Shown here one piece after another: positions 36,737 to 46,696 of a stretch of 64,000 nucleotides of DNA. Under the pieces are notes generated by a model, which did not search any database, was not told the origin of the DNA, and was given only the letters and a program-made list of their open reading frames with translations. This DNA is from Pseudomonadota bacterium (lineage in GTDB: Bacteria; Pseudomonadota; Gammaproteobacteria; Burkholderiales; REEB80), in NCBI GenBank assembly GCA_018971485.1, contig JAGXAQ010000004.1, positions 1 to 64,000 on the forward strand, in the 5' to 3' direction. Positions within the stretch are counted from its first letter, which is position 1; each line of letters begins with the position of its first letter. The position numbers were made by a program, and so were the translations under genes.

Positions 36737-39700
36737 TTACGGATTATCCGGTTGAGCTGGATGTGATAATGGGTATTGCTTTCTCCATATAAAATAGATC
36801 AATGGAATAATAAAAAGAGTTAATACTGTAGATGCAAAGGCACCAAACATTAAGGAAATGGCAAGTCCATTAAATACGGGATCACCTAACATGGGGGATG
36901 ATCCAAGGATAATTGCAAGTGCAGTAAGGAGAATGGGGCGTAGGCGAATCATGCTGGCTTTCATTATTGCTTCGATTAAATCGTCCCCGGAATTTTCCCG
37001 TTCAAGTATAAAATCGATTAAGAGGAGAGAATTGCGGACCACTATTCCAGCTAATGCAATGACCCCAATCATGGAGGTGGCTGTAAAGGGTCGGTTAAGT
37101 AGCCAATGCCCAGGGAATACTCCAATCAGGGTTAAAGGAATAGATCCCATGATAATGAAAGGAAGAGCGAATGAGCGGTAATATCCTGCCAATAGTAAAT
37201 AGATGAGCAAAAGTGCAACGATAAAAGCACTTCCTAGATCCCGGAATACATCCAGTGTTAGACGCATTTCACCCTGAAAAAAGAGTTGATAGTGCTGAAG
37301 GTTATCAGGGGTGGAAGGTAATAAACCTAAATTGCCTACCTGAAGTGTCGAGCTGTTGGGTAAAACTATTTTTTCTGCTTTTTTTATGATGCTGGCTACA
37401 GCATTTACCGGGCTAGAACGCATCATGTCGCCAGACACATACACGACAGGATGTTGATCAAAGCTATAGATAGGCTGGTTCTGGATAACAGGCTGAATCG
37501 TTGCGATATCAGAGAGTGCGACAGTTTGCCCATTGGGATTGACGACATAAAGATTTTTCAAGGTTTGCAGGTTGTTGCGATCTGAATCAGGCAGGCGGAG
37601 TAGAACATTGTCTGGTTCAATTGTGTTGCGTTGATGCAAACTGGTGATAACTCTTCCTTTGAATTCAGTATCAATTTGATTGTTCAGATAGTCTGGAGTG
37701 ATGCCAGAAAGGTCGGCTGCATGAGCGTTGATGCGGATTTTATCTTCTCTTGTGGGATGATTTACTGAGTCATCGATATTGGCCATGCCATAAATTTTAG
37801 GATAAATCTGATTTTTTAACGTTTTGGCCAGGGCTTGCAGACGAGAATAATTAGGCCCATATAATGCTGCCATCATTTGTGAACGGACTGGAGGCCCTGG
37901 GGGTGTTTCCAGGATTTTGATGCGTGTGCCTGGATAAGCTATATGTAATGGCTCCATATTTTTATCAAGTTGTCGAGCAATCATGTGAGATGTTTCTTTT
38001 CGGCTGGATTTATCAAGCAGGTTGACCCTGATTTGGGCAAAGTTGGGTCCCGCCCGGCTAGAGTCTCCTCTCACCATGGCTGCAAAATCTTCAGGGGCTG
38101 CCTGACCCAGAAAGGTTTGGTAATTTGTGATATCAGCAGTTGTCGATAAAATATGGCTTACTTTATCTGCAATCTTGGCAGTATCCTCAAATGGGGTCCC
38201 ATTTTGAGTATCGATTTCTATGAGCAGAGTATTGACATTGTCATTGGGTAGCATTTTAACCCCAACGGCAATAGGGCCGAGCGGGTGGTTCGGCCCAGAG
38301 GGGCGGATAAATGGCCAGACAGGTTGAAGCAATGACAAGACAAGTAATAAAATTACACCAGCGAAAAAGATGATCCGATAGCGTCCGAATTCGAGTAATG
38401 CACGCATTATGCTGGCATATTTATTTAATACCCAGTTTTTCTTTTCCCGTGATGGATGGGTAATTATGGGAGGTGATGGCTTAATCCATTTATAGGCAAG
38501 GTAAGGTACTGCTGTATAGGCAATGAGCAGGGATGCCAGCATGGCTATAGGTGCATTGAAAGGTATGGGTCCCATGAATGGCCCCATCATTCCAGTGACA
38601 AACGCCATAGGAATCAGGGCCAGTATGACGGTAAAGGTTGCAATGATGGTGGGCTTTCCAATTTCATCGGCTGCATGGATGATTAGTATTTCAAACTGAT
38701 TCGGGGATCTTGTGTGGTGATGGCGGTGAATATTTTCAATCACGACGATACTATCATCGACCAGGAGTCCAAGAGAAAGAATTAGGGCAAACAAGGTGAT
38801 TCGATTGATTGTCTGACCCATTACCCAGCCTATTCCAAGAACGATGCATAAAATAAGGGGAATGGATATGGCAACAATAACTGATTCTTTCCAGCTCAGG
38901 AATACAAGCAGAATAAAAACTACAGCCAATATAGAAATACCCAGATGGCCTATAAGGGTGTTAACAGCATGATTGGCCTGGGCCCCGTAGTTTCTTGTGA
39001 TTGTAATATGTACCCCTTGTGGTAGAACTGTTTTTTTAATTTCAGCCAGTTTCTTGAGAACTGTATTAGCTACAGTAACGCTGTTACTTCCTTTTTTTCG
39101 GGCTATTGAAAGAGTGACTGCGGTCCTGTTGATTCCAGATAAGTATCGAACATGGCTAGCTGGGCCATAAGCAAAATAGGATAGGATAGCTTGTGTTCTG
39201 GCAGCTTTCTTGATAGTGGCTACGTCATGAAGAAATACAGGATGTCCTGAGAATGTACCAATCATGACGTCCCCGAGCTGCCTTACATTATTCAACGAGG
39301 AGCTAACCCTTAGCGGAATATCGCGATCTCTGGAAATGACATGCCCGGCATTCGATGCAAGATTATTGGCCCTGAGAGCTTGGCTTATTTTATTGAGTGG
39401 CAGATGAAATGCAGCGAGCTTATTTGGATTGACCTCGACGAGGATGGCTGGAGGGGCTACTCCCGTAATAGAGACTTTCCCTACCTTGGGTTCAGCTTGC
39501 AGTTGCGTCAGGATGTGGGTAGCAACCCGGCGTAACTGTAATGCGTCAAAATTTCTGGAGCTTAGTGTGATGGTAAGGATGGGTACATCGTATAAGCTTT
39601 CGGACTGAATCAGCGGCGTGTTGGTTCCCGGTGGCATCAGGTTCAAATTGCTGTTGATTTGGTTGTAGACTTTAACCAGGCTGTTTTCTTCGTTTTGGCC

Positions 39701-40033
39701 TACCTTAAATCGTATTGTTACCTGAGCTTTGTCATCAGTTGCGTATCCATAGGTATGATCCACACCGGGTATTGTGGCCATGAGTCCTTCAAGAGGACGT
39801 ACAATCTGATTGTACATTTCGGTTGAATTGCTACCCAATCTTACAACACTGATTTTAACAACCGGCATGATAATTTCAGGATTATAGGTTCTGGGTGTCA
39901 AAAACAGGCCAAGCATTCCAAAGGCAAGGACAGCAAACATCATGAGGGGGGTTAATTTAGAGTCATAGAATACGGATGCAAGCCAGCCTGCCCAGTTGAG
40001 TTTGTGATGAGGCTTATCGGGCAGTGATGACAT
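36737..40033 (-). CDS. RND efflux transporter permease (AcrB/HAE superfamily)
   Basis: About 1098 residues, 12 membrane helices and two large periplasmic loops. Landmarks are VRPLEGLMATIPGVDHTYGY, LGLLVDDSIVVIENIHRHHH (the helix-4 region with the proton-relay acidic pair) and, in the second half, TSMIGVIALAGIVVRNSLLL. It exports substrates by proton antiport together with the adaptor and TolC-type channel encoded just upstream. The sequence is nearer to poorly characterised RND pumps than to AcrB, so the substrate is open. Start uncertain: ATG at 40033 (chosen) or 40048; both overlap the adaptor gene. Confidence 0.9.
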   Translation of the reverse strand: MSSLPDKPHHKLNWAGWLASVFYDSKLTPLMMFAVLAFGMLGLFLTPRTYNPEIIMPVVKISVVRLGSNSTEMYNQIVRPLEGLMATIPGVDHTYGYATDDKAQVTIRFKVGQNEENSLVKVYNQINSNLNLMPPGTNTPLIQSESLYDVPILTITLSSRNFDALQLRRVATHILTQLQAEPKVGKVSITGVAPPAILVEVNPNKLAAFHLPLNKISQALRANNLASNAGHVISRDRDIPLRVSSSLNNVRQLGDVMIGTFSGHPVFLHDVATIKKAARTQAILSYFAYGPASHVRYLSGINRTAVTLSIARKKGSNSVTVANTVLKKLAEIKKTVLPQGVHITITRNYGAQANHAVNTLIGHLGISILAVVFILLVFLSWKESVIVAISIPLILCIVLGIGWVMGQTINRITLFALILSLGLLVDDSIVVIENIHRHHHTRSPNQFEILIIHAADEIGKPTIIATFTVILALIPMAFVTGMMGPFMGPIPFNAPIAMLASLLIAYTAVPYLAYKWIKPSPPIITHPSREKKNWVLNKYASIMRALLEFGRYRIIFFAGVILLLVLSLLQPVWPFIRPSGPNHPLGPIAVGVKMLPNDNVNTLLIEIDTQNGTPFEDTAKIADKVSHILSTTADITNYQTFLGQAAPEDFAAMVRGDSSRAGPNFAQIRVNLLDKSSRKETSHMIARQLDKNMEPLHIAYPGTRIKILETPPGPPVRSQMMAALYGPNYSRLQALAKTLKNQIYPKIYGMANIDDSVNHPTREDKIRINAHAADLSGITPDYLNNQIDTEFKGRVITSLHQRNTIEPDNVLLRLPDSDRNNLQTLKNLYVVNPNGQTVALSDIATIQPVIQNQPIYSFDQHPVVYVSGDMMRSSPVNAVASIIKKAEKIVLPNSSTLQVGNLGLLPSTPDNLQHYQLFFQGEMRLTLDVFRDLGSAFIVALLLIYLLLAGYYRSFALPFIIMGSIPLTLIGVFPGHWLLNRPFTATSMIGVIALAGIVVRNSLLLIDFILERENSGDDLIEAIMKASMIRLRPILLTALAIILGSSPMLGDPVFNGLAISLMFGAFASTVLTLFIIPLIYFIWRKQYPLSHPAQPDNP

Positions 40034-41081
40034 GGATAGGCTGTCCATTTTTAAGGGGAGACGACAGGGAAGATTCAATAAGCTGATCTCCTGGGGCAAG
40101 CCCTGCTACGATTTCTATCTTTGTTTTAAAGGTGCTTCCTGTTTTTACCAGGTGAAAATGGGCCTTTTTATCTTTTCCGAGCAAAAATACTCCCTTAAGT
40201 CCCATACGGGTTAAGAGATCTGTTGCGGGGATCAGAATCCCTTCCTGTTTTCCAGTGGTAAAACTGACATTGACATAAGTACCAGGATGCAGGCCTGTAT
40301 GATCTGGGAGAGAAATCTCTACGAGATGAGTATGTGTTACCGGATTGGCTGAATTCACAGCTTCAGTGATTGTTCCTGCCCACTGGTGCTTATTTGTTGA
40401 AACAAATGTTGGAGTGGATGGGGTGAGAAGGTTGAATAAATGATTCCCGGGGGTGGTTCTGATTTTGATGGCTGGGCTGTCAATTGAAAGTAAGGCATCA
40501 CCAGCTTGAATCATATCACCCGATGTAACCTGTTTTTCAGTTATAAAGCCTGATATGGGGGATCGAATGTCAACATAGGAAAATTCTGCCTGAGCTGTTT
40601 TTACTGCGGATTGGGCAGCAATCGCTGCTGCTTGAGCTGTCTGGTAACGTCGGGTTATATGTTCGAGTTCTTTTCGGGTGGCCACTCCCTGTTTGAACAG
40701 GATACGATAGCGCTTATAGTCGTGGCGAGCATTGGCTGCAAGAGCGCTAGCTGCTACGGATTGGGCTTGTGCGTGGGCATACGCAGAGTTAGCCATGGCA
40801 GGGTCCATCTGAAGAAGAATGGTATTTTGGGAAACATATTCGCCTGAATGAATGGTCACTTTCAGGACTTTGCCTCCTGATTTTGAAAATAGGGTTATAT
40901 GGTCCTGTGCAATGACCAGGCCAGGGAGCGTCGCTGTTTTGGCAAAATGAGCTGTTTTTAGTATGAGAATTTTTGCATCAATGGGTTTGGATGCCGGGAG
41001 CTGTTTTGAGTGGGTCTTGTGACAGCCAGCTAATGTAAGCAGGAAGAATAAAAATATGGCAGGATAGGAATGGGCGTGCAT
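40014..41081 (-). CDS. RND periplasmic adaptor (membrane fusion) lipoprotein
   Basis: 355 residues. A signal peptide with lipobox LAGC (Cys19 region) shows an inner-membrane-anchored lipoprotein. It contains the barrel-sandwich halves around a helical hairpin (HIRSPISGFITEKQV-like segment SYVDIRSPISGFITEKQVTS at about 170-190) and a beta-barrel domain with LHPGTYVNVSF. It bridges the pump and the outer-membrane channel. Its ATG overlaps the stop of the TolC-like gene (TAATG), showing translational coupling, and it overlaps the start of the pump gene. Confidence 0.9.
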   Translation of the reverse strand: MHAHSYPAIFLFFLLTLAGCHKTHSKQLPASKPIDAKILILKTAHFAKTATLPGLVIAQDHITLFSKSGGKVLKVTIHSGEYVSQNTILLQMDPAMANSAYAHAQAQSVAASALAANARHDYKRYRILFKQGVATRKELEHITRRYQTAQAAAIAAQSAVKTAQAEFSYVDIRSPISGFITEKQVTSGDMIQAGDALLSIDSPAIKIRTTPGNHLFNLLTPSTPTFVSTNKHQWAGTITEAVNSANPVTHTHLVEISLPDHTGLHPGTYVNVSFTTGKQEGILIPATDLLTRMGLKGVFLLGKDKKAHFHLVKTGSTFKTKIEIVAGLAPGDQLIESSLSSPLKNGQPIHVITAR

Positions 41082-42556
41082 TATTCATTCACTTTTCGGG
41101 TGGTTTTGGGTTGGCTAAGCTGTAAATAAAGGGTGTTTTCAAGAAAATCAATTCTGGCCTTGTCTAAAAGAATGTCATATCGAGACTGGATACATTCGTA
41201 AGCTGAAGCATCTGCCATAGCTTGGCTGTCTAGAACCTGTGTCAGGGTGGACAACCCCTGTTGATATCGTAGGAGTAATAGCCTTGTTGCCTGTCTGGTT
41301 TGTTTTCTTGATACCAGGTTGGCCCTTAGTTTTGATTGATCTACATGAAGTGATCGGATTGCCTCCACCAGTTGCAGGTGAAATTGGTTCAGAATGGACA
41401 AATAGTTTGCCTGGGCGATATTGGCCGCAGCTTTACTTTGGTTGATAGATCCTGAGCGAGATCCGAAGTTAAATATTTGCCACGAAAAATCCAGCATGGC
41501 AGTGTTGGATGGCGCTTTGAAACCTGGAGTAGTGGCATTCCAGTCGTGACGGAGAACAAGGTTGATTTGCGGCCAATACTTACTTTTTGCTACTTGAATT
41601 GCATCTAGGGTGCCTTGCCATTGAGCCTTTACCCTGGCGATTTCCGGGATAGCGGATAATGCTTCTTGCTTTTCAGAAATCTGTCTTTTTTTTGTTGGAT
41701 CCTGAAGGGTAACGGGAATTCCAGGAATAAGATGGCTGGATGGTTTCCCCAGAAGGGTTCTGAATGTATCTATTTCATTATTCAGGATGGACCGGGCGCG
41801 TTTCACATTGGCTTGATCCTGAGACAGTTTGGATTCAGTCAGCAGGATATCGCTTTGGGTGACAAGCCCTTGCCTAAAAAGTTGATGGGCAGAGTAAACC
41901 TCATTTTGCGCGGCAGTAGAGGCATGTTCTGCGGTCTCTAGGGAAGATCTTGCAGTATGGACACCTGCATAGGCTTTTAGTAGATCATAGGTTAACAGGT
42001 TTCGGGCATCAATGTTTCCTTCCTTTGCTGCTTTTAACATGGCTTGCGCCTGATGGATCAGGGCGCGATTCCTCCCGCCCGAATAAAGAGGAAGTGTGAT
42101 AACGAGTCCCGTGTCGAAATTCTGGGCATATCCTGGATGATTCAGCTGGGCAGGAACAATATCCAGGGTGGAAGGCCCTGAATAACTGCCTAGCCCAAAG
42201 TCTGAAAAGGTAGCGCGTTGCTGCGTGAGGTGATATCCGAGCACAGTGAGCGGATTGTTGCTTCGTGCCGCATTTTCTTCAAGATTCAAGTGAGGCCTTT
42301 TTATTGCATTTGTCGTTTGCAGTGCAGCGGCAGCTTCTTCAATTCTTGCCAGGCTGCCTGCTTGAGAGGGATTGCTTTTTAATGCCAATGCCAGGGCAGA
42401 GTTGAAGTTGATGGGGGTATTTTCGCTTGCCCGGACAGGAAAGGCGCAAACAAGGAAAAGAAAGGCAGCTCCCAGAGTGACTGGATAAAAGTTGAGCCGA
42501 GATGAAGGTTTCATGGTTGGATTGATGGCAGGAACTGGCATCTTATTACTATCCAT
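41081..42556 (-). CDS. TolC-family outer-membrane efflux channel
   Basis: 491 residues. A signal peptide ends about VRASENTP; an internal ATG (MKPSSRL, 42514) would place it nearer the N-terminus and is an alternative start. Two OEP repeats follow, with LPLYSGGRNRALIHQAQ, LFRQGLVTQSDILLTE, and in the second half DFSWQIFNFGSRSGSINQSKA. It forms the outer-membrane exit duct of the tripartite pump and is the first gene of the operon tolC-adaptor-pump-DUF2892. Confidence 0.9.
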   Translation of the reverse strand: MDSNKMPVPAINPTMKPSSRLNFYPVTLGAAFLFLVCAFPVRASENTPINFNSALALALKSNPSQAGSLARIEEAAAALQTTNAIKRPHLNLEENAARSNNPLTVLGYHLTQQRATFSDFGLGSYSGPSTLDIVPAQLNHPGYAQNFDTGLVITLPLYSGGRNRALIHQAQAMLKAAKEGNIDARNLLTYDLLKAYAGVHTARSSLETAEHASTAAQNEVYSAHQLFRQGLVTQSDILLTESKLSQDQANVKRARSILNNEIDTFRTLLGKPSSHLIPGIPVTLQDPTKKRQISEKQEALSAIPEIARVKAQWQGTLDAIQVAKSKYWPQINLVLRHDWNATTPGFKAPSNTAMLDFSWQIFNFGSRSGSINQSKAAANIAQANYLSILNQFHLQLVEAIRSLHVDQSKLRANLVSRKQTRQATRLLLLRYQQGLSTLTQVLDSQAMADASAYECIQSRYDILLDKARIDFLENTLYLQLSQPKTTRKVNE

Positions 42557-42600
42557 TCTAAATCCAGATATTCATATAGATAAATCAGGAGAGTTTGATT

Positions 42601-42664
42601 AACATCAAATAATTTTTTAATATAACTAAAAATTATATTTATATATTTTATATTTATAAATAAA
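42601..42664. promoter_or_regulatory. Very AT-rich leader of the efflux operon
   Basis: A run almost free of G and C, with repeated TATATTT/ATTATAT blocks, in the 248-base gap between the divergent efflux operon and glnE. Several sequences could serve as -10 elements on either strand; it may also bind H-NS-like silencers. No single promoter can be fixed. Confidence 0.35.
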
Positions 42665-42804
42665 TCGATGCAACCTTTTTGGCCCTTAGCCCTTGTTGCT
42701 GGCTATTATATATGGCGGGATACAGCTAATATTAAATCGGGATAACAGTTACCGGTTTGAGGGTATTGATGCATTTAGATGTGAGGGCTAACTGGGGATA
42801 AGTA

Positions 42805-45480
42805 ATGCTAACTGAGCAATCATTGATTTTGGCTTCAACCTGTAGCCGTTATTTTGCGTGGCTTCTTGAGCAGCCCGGTTTTCGCTCGATTTTCTTGAAA
42901 AACGGGGATTATCCGCTTGGCGAGGATTTTTTCTCTGACTGGCTAACCAGGATAAATAAAAAAGATGAATTTATGGTTATGCAGGAGCTTCGCCGTTTAC
43001 GAAAGACGGTGCTAGGCCATCTTGTTTTGCGTGACATAAATGGGCTTGCTGATTTGGATGAGGTAATGCATACGATGACTTTTTTGGCTGAAACTGCACT
43101 TCAGATAGCAGTGCAGTGCGCCAGCATACAGTTATCAGAGCGATATGGTGATCCAATAGGCCATGAGAGCCAATCCAGTCAAACCCTTATAGTAGTTGGT
43201 ATGGGTAAGCTTGGTGGTAGGGAATTAAATGTTTCGTCTGATATTGATCTGATTTTTACTTATCCGGAAGAAGGAGAGACCAATGGGGAAAAGACAATAA
43301 GTTGCAAGGAGTTTTTTTCGTTGGTTGCAAAGAAGGTGATTTATCTCTTATCAGAGATAACAGAAGAGGGTTTCGTTTTTAGGGTGGATATGCGGTTGCG
43401 CCCTTACGGTCATTCTGGTTCTTTATGTTCGGGTTTTGCTTCACTTGAAACTTATTATCAATCCCAAGGTCGAGAGTGGGAGCGTTATGCTCTAATTAAG
43501 GCAAGAGTAGTTTATGGTGAACGAGCTCACGAGCTGATGGCCTTGCTGCAACCTTTTGTGTTCAGGAAATATCTTGATTTTGGTGCATTTGCGTCGATGC
43601 GTAATTTGTATGAACAGATACAACAGGAAGTGTTGCGTCGGGATCAAGCTGATAATATCAAGACTGGCCCGGGTGGAATACGGCAAATCGAGTTTTGTGC
43701 CCAGGTTTTCCAGTTAGTGCGGGGAGGGCGTGTCCCTGAGTTACGCAAGAAAGCCACATTGGATGTTTTGCATGAAATTGCCCTTTTGGGCTATTTGCCA
43801 GCCTCGGTAATACATTGTTTGTGCACATCCTATGTTTTTCTTCGGCGTTTGGAGCATCGCCTTCAATATCTTGATGATGCTCAGACACATCGTTTACCCT
43901 CAGATGTAAATGATTGCCTGCTCATCGCTCAAGGAATGGGATTTGAAAATGTGACTCCATTTCTTGTTAAGTTGAATGAGGTTCGTGAAGAGGTAAAAAA
44001 TCATTTTAATGCTTTATTTATTCAGCAAAAATATACAGTAGAGCATGATTCTGGCTATTTGGGTTTTCTTGCTTTAGATAAGGCAGAAATGGAAAAAAGA
44101 TTCCATGACTTAGGTTTTATTGAAGCGGAGAAATGGGTTGACCGATTGTGTGAATGGCGTGAGAGCACCCGTTATCGCCAGTTATCCGAATCGGCCCAGA
44201 ATAGATTGATGGGGCTCATGCCGCGTCTTCTCAAGGCTGCATCAGAATACTCCAATCCGGATGATACTCTGGGCCGTATCCTTGATTTAATTGAGGTGCT
44301 AGGTCGTCGCGAGGCTTATTTTGCACTTCTGGATGAGTATCCTTTCAGCTTGGGGCAGGTTGCTCAAATTTGTTCAGCATCTCAATGGGCGGCAGATTTT
44401 TTAGCGCAACATCCTTTATTGCTGGATGAGCTTCTTGATGAACGTCTTTTAAGGGCGTTACCTGAAGTCAGTGAGCTACGCACTGTGCTGAAGAAAAAAC
44501 TAGAAACAGCCGATGATGAGTTAGAGTTACAGCTCGATTGTTTTGCGCAAACCAAGAATAGCCATGTTTTTCATTTGCTGGCACAGGATCTTGCCGGGTT
44601 GGTTTCAATTGAAACACTTGGTGATCATTTAAGTGATCTGGCTGATATGATTTTAGATGAGATGCTGAATTTTTGTTGGCAAAAATTGTTAAGAAAGCCT
44701 TGGGAAGACAGACATTTTGCAGTGATTGCCTATGGGCGCCTGGGTGGGCGTGAGCTAGGATATGCCAGTGATCTGGACTTGGTGTTTTTATACGAGGATG
44801 GGCGTGATGAGGCTGCAATGATTTATGCAAGGCTTGCTCAGCGCATGAATGCCTATTTAACGAGTACAGGGCGTGAGGGGAGTCTTTATGAAATTGATCT
44901 GAGGCTACGCCCAAACGGGGCGAGTGGTTTGCTTGTCAGTTCATTTATGGCGTATGAACATTATTTGATGGATGAGGCTTGGGTCTGGGAGCTTCAGGCA
45001 TTGAGCCGGGCCCGTTTTGTAGCTGGGGACAGATCAATTGGCTTGGAGTTTGAGCAATTACGCCGGAAAGTGCTGGCTCAACCACGTGATTTGAGTCAAT
45101 TAAGAGCCTCTGTGGTATCCATGCGTAAAAAAATGCTGAAGAATCATGCCAATTCAGACGATACATTTGATATCAAACATGATAAGGGAGGAATGGTTGA
45201 TATTGAGTTTATCGTGCAGTTTCTTGTCTTGGGTTATTCTCATGACTATCCGGGTCTGCTTGATAATGCCGGCAATATTGCTTTACTTCAAAGAGCTGCC
45301 CAGGTTAATTTGGTGACGCATGAAGAGGCACAGGCAATATGTGGTGTTTATCGCGATTTTCGCTCTCGCCAACACAAGGTAAAACTTCAGGGGAACCGTT
45401 ACTCTCGTGTGGCAGATAAAAAATGGAGTCGCCCCCGTCGTGAAAAAGTTATCCATTTGTGGAACAGGCTTTTTTGTTAA
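42805..45480 (+). CDS. glnE: Glutamine synthetase adenylyltransferase/deadenylylase
   Basis: 891 residues, slightly shorter than E. coli GlnE (946). Two nucleotidyltransferase domains are each followed by a helical GlnD-PII-uridylyltransferase-like domain. The N-terminal deadenylylase site has GKLGGRELNVSSDIDLIF (about 133-150) and the C-terminal adenylylase site GRLGGRELGYASDLDLVF (about 645-662). It switches glutamine synthetase activity in response to PII and glutamine. It is followed by ilvE, zf-CHCC protein and waaF on the same strand, an order common in betaproteobacteria. Confidence 0.96.
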   Translation: MLTEQSLILASTCSRYFAWLLEQPGFRSIFLKNGDYPLGEDFFSDWLTRINKKDEFMVMQELRRLRKTVLGHLVLRDINGLADLDEVMHTMTFLAETALQIAVQCASIQLSERYGDPIGHESQSSQTLIVVGMGKLGGRELNVSSDIDLIFTYPEEGETNGEKTISCKEFFSLVAKKVIYLLSEITEEGFVFRVDMRLRPYGHSGSLCSGFASLETYYQSQGREWERYALIKARVVYGERAHELMALLQPFVFRKYLDFGAFASMRNLYEQIQQEVLRRDQADNIKTGPGGIRQIEFCAQVFQLVRGGRVPELRKKATLDVLHEIALLGYLPASVIHCLCTSYVFLRRLEHRLQYLDDAQTHRLPSDVNDCLLIAQGMGFENVTPFLVKLNEVREEVKNHFNALFIQQKYTVEHDSGYLGFLALDKAEMEKRFHDLGFIEAEKWVDRLCEWRESTRYRQLSESAQNRLMGLMPRLLKAASEYSNPDDTLGRILDLIEVLGRREAYFALLDEYPFSLGQVAQICSASQWAADFLAQHPLLLDELLDERLLRALPEVSELRTVLKKKLETADDELELQLDCFAQTKNSHVFHLLAQDLAGLVSIETLGDHLSDLADMILDEMLNFCWQKLLRKPWEDRHFAVIAYGRLGGRELGYASDLDLVFLYEDGRDEAAMIYARLAQRMNAYLTSTGREGSLYEIDLRLRPNGASGLLVSSFMAYEHYLMDEAWVWELQALSRARFVAGDRSIGLEFEQLRRKVLAQPRDLSQLRASVVSMRKKMLKNHANSDDTFDIKHDKGGMVDIEFIVQFLVLGYSHDYPGLLDNAGNIALLQRAAQVNLVTHEEAQAICGVYRDFRSRQHKVKLQGNRYSRVADKKWSRPRREKVIHLWNRLFC

Positions 45481-45517
45481 GAGGGTTTAGTGCCTGTTAA
45501 GCAGGCATAAAAAACGA

Positions 45518-45523
45518 TATAAT
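45518..45523 (+). promoter_or_regulatory. Candidate -10 box for ilvE
   Basis: A perfect TATAAT lies 32 bases upstream of the ilvE start, downstream of a small hairpin (TGCCTG/CAGGCA, 45491-45507). No good -35 box is found at normal spacing, so this is tentative. Confidence 0.3.
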
Positions 45524-45554
45524 CACCTTTTTTTGTTCCAGGAGAGCTGAGAAA

Positions 45555-46481
45555 ATGTCCATGGCAGATCGCGACGGCCTAATTTGGTACGATGGAAAAA
45601 TGGTTCCTTGGCGCGAGGCCACAACACATGTGCTCACTCATACACTTCATTATGGTATGGGAATTTTTGAAGGGGTCCGGGCTTATGAGACAAGGCGTGG
45701 TACAGCCATTTTTCGGTTGGATGCGCATACTGAACGTTTTTTTCAGTCAGCCCATATTCTGGGCATGAAATTACCCTTTGATCGTGCGACCCTTTCTCAA
45801 GCCCAGATTGCGGCAGTTAAGGGAAATCAGCTTCCTGCAGGATATATTCGTCCCATGGCTTTTTATGGGCCTGAGGCGATGGGAATCGCCGCTCATACCC
45901 TTTCAGTTCATGTGATAGTAGCTGCATGGAGTTGGGGAGCCTATCTGGGGAAGGAAGCACTAGAACATGGCATTCGAGTCAAAACCTCGTCCTTTATGCG
46001 TCATCATGTCAACATCAATATGTGCAAGGCTAAAGCCTGTGGCAATTATATGAATTCCATCCTTGCCCATCAGGAAGTTGCGGCGGATGGTTATGATGAA
46101 GCGTTGCTTCTGGATGTGGATGGATTTGTCGCTGAAGGTTCTGGAGAAAATGTTTTTATTGTTCGTCGAGGAATCCTCTATACTCCAGATCTGACTTCAG
46201 CCCTGGAAGGAATCACACGGGATACAATTGTGACTCTTGCGAAAGACTGTGGATATAGTATTGTGGAAAAACGTATTACCCGGGATGAAGTGTATTCTGC
46301 TGATGAGGCATTTTTTACAGGTACAGCTGCTGAAGTGACCCCGATTCGAGAGCTGGATAACCGGAAAATAGGCAATGGTGACCGAGGTCCGATTACAGCC
46401 CGTTTGCAGAAAATGTATTTTGATTGTGTCGAGGGGCGCGATTCTGACCGTATGGACTGGTTGACTTTCATTGAGGATTGA
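45555..46481 (+). CDS. ilvE: Branched-chain amino acid aminotransferase
   Basis: 308 residues, PLP fold type IV. Landmarks are HYGMGIFEGVRAYET, HHVNINMCKAKACGNYMNS (with the PLP-binding lysine) and VAEGSGENVFIV. It interconverts valine, leucine and isoleucine with their 2-oxo acids using glutamate. A ribosome site (CAGGAGAG) precedes the ATG. The next gene starts one base after its stop. Confidence 0.95.
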   Translation: MSMADRDGLIWYDGKMVPWREATTHVLTHTLHYGMGIFEGVRAYETRRGTAIFRLDAHTERFFQSAHILGMKLPFDRATLSQAQIAAVKGNQLPAGYIRPMAFYGPEAMGIAAHTLSVHVIVAAWSWGAYLGKEALEHGIRVKTSSFMRHHVNINMCKAKACGNYMNSILAHQEVAADGYDEALLLDVDGFVAEGSGENVFIVRRGILYTPDLTSALEGITRDTIVTLAKDCGYSIVEKRITRDEVYSADEAFFTGTAAEVTPIRELDNRKIGNGDRGPITARLQKMYFDCVEGRDSDRMDWLTFIED

Positions 46482-46482
46482 G

Positions 46483-46686
46483 ATGAGTGTTGAAAAGAAA
46501 GATAACGTTGATCGGATGATAACCGTTACCGCAAAAGATTTGCCTTTGCATTGCCCCATGCCAGATCAGCAGTTATGGAATGCCCATCCGAGAGTTTTCC
46601 TGCCGATTGAGCAGACAGGTCAAGCGCTTTGTCCCTATTGTGGCACTCTTTACAAATTGTCCGGCCCTGTGCCTTCTGGTCATTAA
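46483..46686 (+). CDS. Zinc-finger domain protein (zf-CHCC, NDUFS6-like)
   Basis: 67 residues. It carries the zf-CHCC pattern: HCPMP, HPRVFLPIE and CPYCGTLYKL, supplying Cys/His ligands like the mitochondrial complex I subunit NDUFS6. The ATG at 46483 is one base after the ilvE stop and follows GAGG. Its role in bacteria is not established. Confidence 0.9.
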   Translation: MSVEKKDNVDRMITVTAKDLPLHCPMPDQQLWNAHPRVFLPIEQTGQALCPYCGTLYKLSGPVPSGH

Positions 46687-46696
46687 GGATTACAGC

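Noticed and set aside
44468-44914. 148-codon minus-strand frame inside glnE
   Set aside because: Antisense shadow of a well-conserved gene; composition is His/Gln-rich as expected for a shadow.
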